A stretch of 64,000 nucleotides of DNA from Paraburkholderia fungorum (GTDB lineage Bacteria > Pseudomonadota > Gammaproteobacteria > Burkholderiales > Burkholderiaceae), in contig NZ_MCAS01000017.1 in the NCBI RefSeq assembly GCF_003610895.1, positions 62,001 through 126,000 on the forward strand. The letters run 5' to 3'. Each line of letters begins with the position of its first letter. The first letter of the stretch is position 1. Of this stretch, positions 63,961 to 64,000 are shown piece after piece. The notes below the pieces were generated by a model. It was not told the DNA's origin. It worked only from the letters and a program-made list of their open reading frames with translations, and did no database searches. A program made the position numbers and the translations under genes.

Positions 63961-64000
63961 ATGCCACGTCGCCTGCCACCGTTGAACGCACTGCGCGTAT
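63961..64000 (+). CDS. LysR-family regulator, N-terminal fragment cut by the window end
   Basis: ATG 63961 opens MPRRLPPLNALRV before the window ends. That opening is typical of GcvA/AmpR-type LysR regulators. It diverges from the purA paralogue and may regulate it. Confidence 0.6.
   Translation, partial: MPRRLPPLNALRV

Noticed and set aside
1..64000. Insertion sequences, prophage, integrons or tRNA-flanked island
   Set aside because: No transposase, integrase, terminal inverted repeats or tRNA gene could be supported anywhere in the window.

Overview
The window looks like a chromosomal or megaplasmid stretch of a metabolically versatile Burkholderiales bacterium, most likely a Paraburkholderia. 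The reasons are GC-rich codon use, many LysR regulators divergent from small catabolic genes, Burkholderia-type ABC sugar and haloacetate genes, and a Burkholderia-like LexA box. I saw no rRNA or tRNA genes, insertion sequences, prophage or CRISPR arrays. Most of it is accessory catabolism with regulators, plus several decaying genes.

Layout. 1-5181 (minus): an acyl-CoA operon with a MaoC hydratase (cut by the window edge), a thiolase, a DUF35 OB-fold protein, a thiolase-like protein lacking the thiolase nucleophile, and acetoacetyl-CoA synthetase. 5411-6202: a GntR/HutC regulator. 6641-16196 (plus): a sugar or polyol operon with an SDR, a class II aldolase, a complete ABC importer, a PfkB kinase, a second SDR and an aldehyde dehydrogenase. 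Nearly identical operator-like repeats precede both operons. 16501-19787: LysR, two pirins and a DoxX protein, followed by the remnant of an aldo/keto reductase. 20062-25612: a fluoroacetate-dehalogenase-type hydrolase, a LeuCD-like isomerase and a DctA-like transporter in one direction, with a divergent LysR.

25655-29838: MBL hydrolase, CobW GTPase, DUF6434 protein and a LysR/SDR pair. 30673-32991: a secreted modular carbohydrate-binding protein with 21 Thr-Pro repeats. 33384-39165: argininosuccinate-lyase paralogue, alpha/beta hydrolase, YfcF-type GST and a LysR/MFS pair. 39275-41132: small exported proteins behind a decayed gene. 41145-45324: a LysR interrupted by TGA, a cupin, an isochorismatase-fold protein without its catalytic triad, and an AraC/SDR pair. 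45415-55227: acetyltransferase, MAPEG, RidA, a TetR/NmrA-like/DoxX module with twin operators, several hypothetical proteins, and NIPSNAP, YciI and LysR genes.

55796-64000: a carotenoid oxygenase behind a promoter with twin palindromes, a CPBP membrane protein, two MFS transporters and a methyltransferase. Then comes a two-gene operon of unknown function behind two overlapping LexA boxes, a divergent PurA paralogue, and the first codons of another LysR gene. The SOS-controlled pair at 61745-62469 is the best candidate for an undescribed system. The dehalogenase/LeuCD/DctA operon and the Ltp2-like aldolase/DUF35 pair are the next most interesting.
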